From NCBI RefSeq assembly GCF_029227915.1, contig NC_079885.1, positions 6,510,001 through 6,574,000 on the forward strand: 64,000 nucleotides of DNA. The letters run 5' to 3'. The translations under genes were made by a program, and so were the position numbers. Positions 63,448 to 64,000 of the stretch are shown piece by piece. This stretch comes from Hydractinia symbiolongicarpus (lineage: Eukaryota > Cnidaria > Hydrozoa > Anthoathecata > Hydractiniidae). Positions within the stretch are counted from its first letter, which is position 1; each line of letters starts with the position of its first letter. A model generated the notes under the pieces. That model was not told the origin of the DNA, did not search any database, and saw nothing but the letters and a program-made list of their open reading frames with translations.

Positions 63448-64000
63448 CTACATCCCGTTTTGTACGGCTTCAGCACTTGCACCATGTGATATTAACAGCG
63501 CTGCAATATCAAAGTCATGTTCTTCCACAGCGTATCTCAAAGCTGAAACTCCATAACTATCTTTGCAATTAACTGCTGCTCCAGATGCTATCAGAAGCTT
63601 TACAACGTCAACTAGTCCTAACGACACAGCATAAATTAACGGGGTTTGCCCAAAATTGTTTTTTTGCTCTATATTAAGATTTTCATTTTTTAACAAATAT
63701 ATTGCTAAATCTTTTATATTGTGTTTCTCAATGGCAACATGTATCGGAAATTCCTCGTCGTCATGGTGATCGATAGTAATATGTGAGTGATCGAATGTAT
63801 CTAAGTCCACATCATGTATGTTCGCTACATATTGTTTGAACAGTTCCCTTGAACTTTTTGGTTGTATTTGTAGATGTTCACCCTGATGAAAACTACGACT
63901 TCTTCTTAATCTGCACACTGGTTTGTCTGTTACTTCGAGATTCTCTACGCCCCCGCTTAAATCACACATAGACTGGCGCAGTTCTTTATTCTGAGGGCGT
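63448..64000 (-). CDS. ankyrin-repeat protein, 3' end (partial)
   Basis: The frame is open from the window edge (64000) to a stop at 63448. A Met at 63969 would give 173 residues, but ten more codons upstream stay open, so the true start may lie outside. A basic stretch (CRLRRSRSFH) and an acidic/His region precede three ankyrin repeats: roughly residues 74-104 (FPIHVAIEKHNIKDLAIYLL), 105-137 (GQTPLIYAVSLGLVDVVKLL) and 138-168 (VSALRYAVEEHDFDIAALLI). The protein ends soon after the last repeat. Ankyrin repeats mediate protein binding. The specific orthologue is not recognised; small ankyrin regulators of phosphatase 1 or Notch signalling have a similar layout. Confidence 0.8.
   Translation of the reverse strand, partial: RPQNKELRQSMCDLSGGVENLEVTDKPVCRLRRSRSFHQGEHLQIQPKSSRELFKQYVANIHDVDLDTFDHSHITIDHHDDEEFPIHVAIEKHNIKDLAIYLLKNENLNIEQKNNFGQTPLIYAVSLGLVDVVKLLIASGAAVNCKDSYGVSALRYAVEEHDFDIAALLISHGASAEAVQNGM

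Overview
The window is a strongly AT-rich piece of an animal nuclear genome. It has spliced genes with GT-AG introns, one minor-spliceosome (U12) AT-AC intron, and many DNA transposons and other repeats. The gene set (GAPDH, UTP4/cirhin, CIAO2B/MIP18, two NAGPA-like enzymes) and repeat content fit a cnidarian, and I would guess a hydrozoan. That placement is inference: no species-diagnostic sequence was recognised. Several genes have a pyrimidine-tract/AG splice acceptor only 7-15 nt before the start codon, which would fit spliced-leader trans-splicing as known in hydrozoans, or a 5'UTR intron.

Layout. 1-10.5 kb: two tandem minus-strand genes for NAGPA-like 'uncovering enzymes'. The upstream copy (B, about 10.46-4.89 kb) can be followed through five phase-consistent exons, including a 22-nt micro-exon and a membrane-anchor exon; its introns hold a complete PIF/Harbinger element and a Tc1-like non-autonomous element. 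The downstream copy (A, 3.47-2.04 kb) is readable for three exons only. 12.35-14.31 kb: an intact single-exon UTP4 gene (minus). 14.3-25.4 kb: repeat-rich, with a LINE fragment, a tRNA-derived SINE, a perfect 36-bp palindrome, and a Ty3/Gypsy-type LTR element lacking protease/RT/RNase H nested in an older TA-flanked DNA transposon. 25.5-28.86 kb: a five-exon GAPDH gene (plus). 30.9-34.77 kb: a four-exon CIAO2B gene (minus), with a textbook U12 intron carrying a hairpin MITE and a second intron carrying a Tigger/pogo-like element. 35-47 kb: no convincing gene; tandem duplications, MITEs, a 2.8-kb perfect (TCAG)n array of about 698 units, a piggyBac-like element and head-to-tail Helitron-like units. 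47.3-51.0 kb: a decayed, unrecognised gene for a secreted or membrane protein (minus) with intact 3' exons. 52.6-56.2 kb: a broken gene of an uncharacterised family, split by a 2.7-kb element with 9-bp target duplications. 57-63.4 kb: essentially gene-free, with a 70-bp MITE and a minisatellite. 63.45-64.0 kb: the 3' part of an ankyrin-repeat gene (minus), running off the window.

The host genes are unrelated housekeeping or cell-biology genes (glycolysis, ribosome biogenesis, cytosolic Fe-S assembly, lysosomal-enzyme tagging) and do not form a pathway. The most noteworthy features are the U12 intron in CIAO2B, a MITE family with TIR CAACCTCGTCCCC and 9-10-bp target duplications (four copies), the tandem Helitron-like units, and the NAGPA micro-exon.
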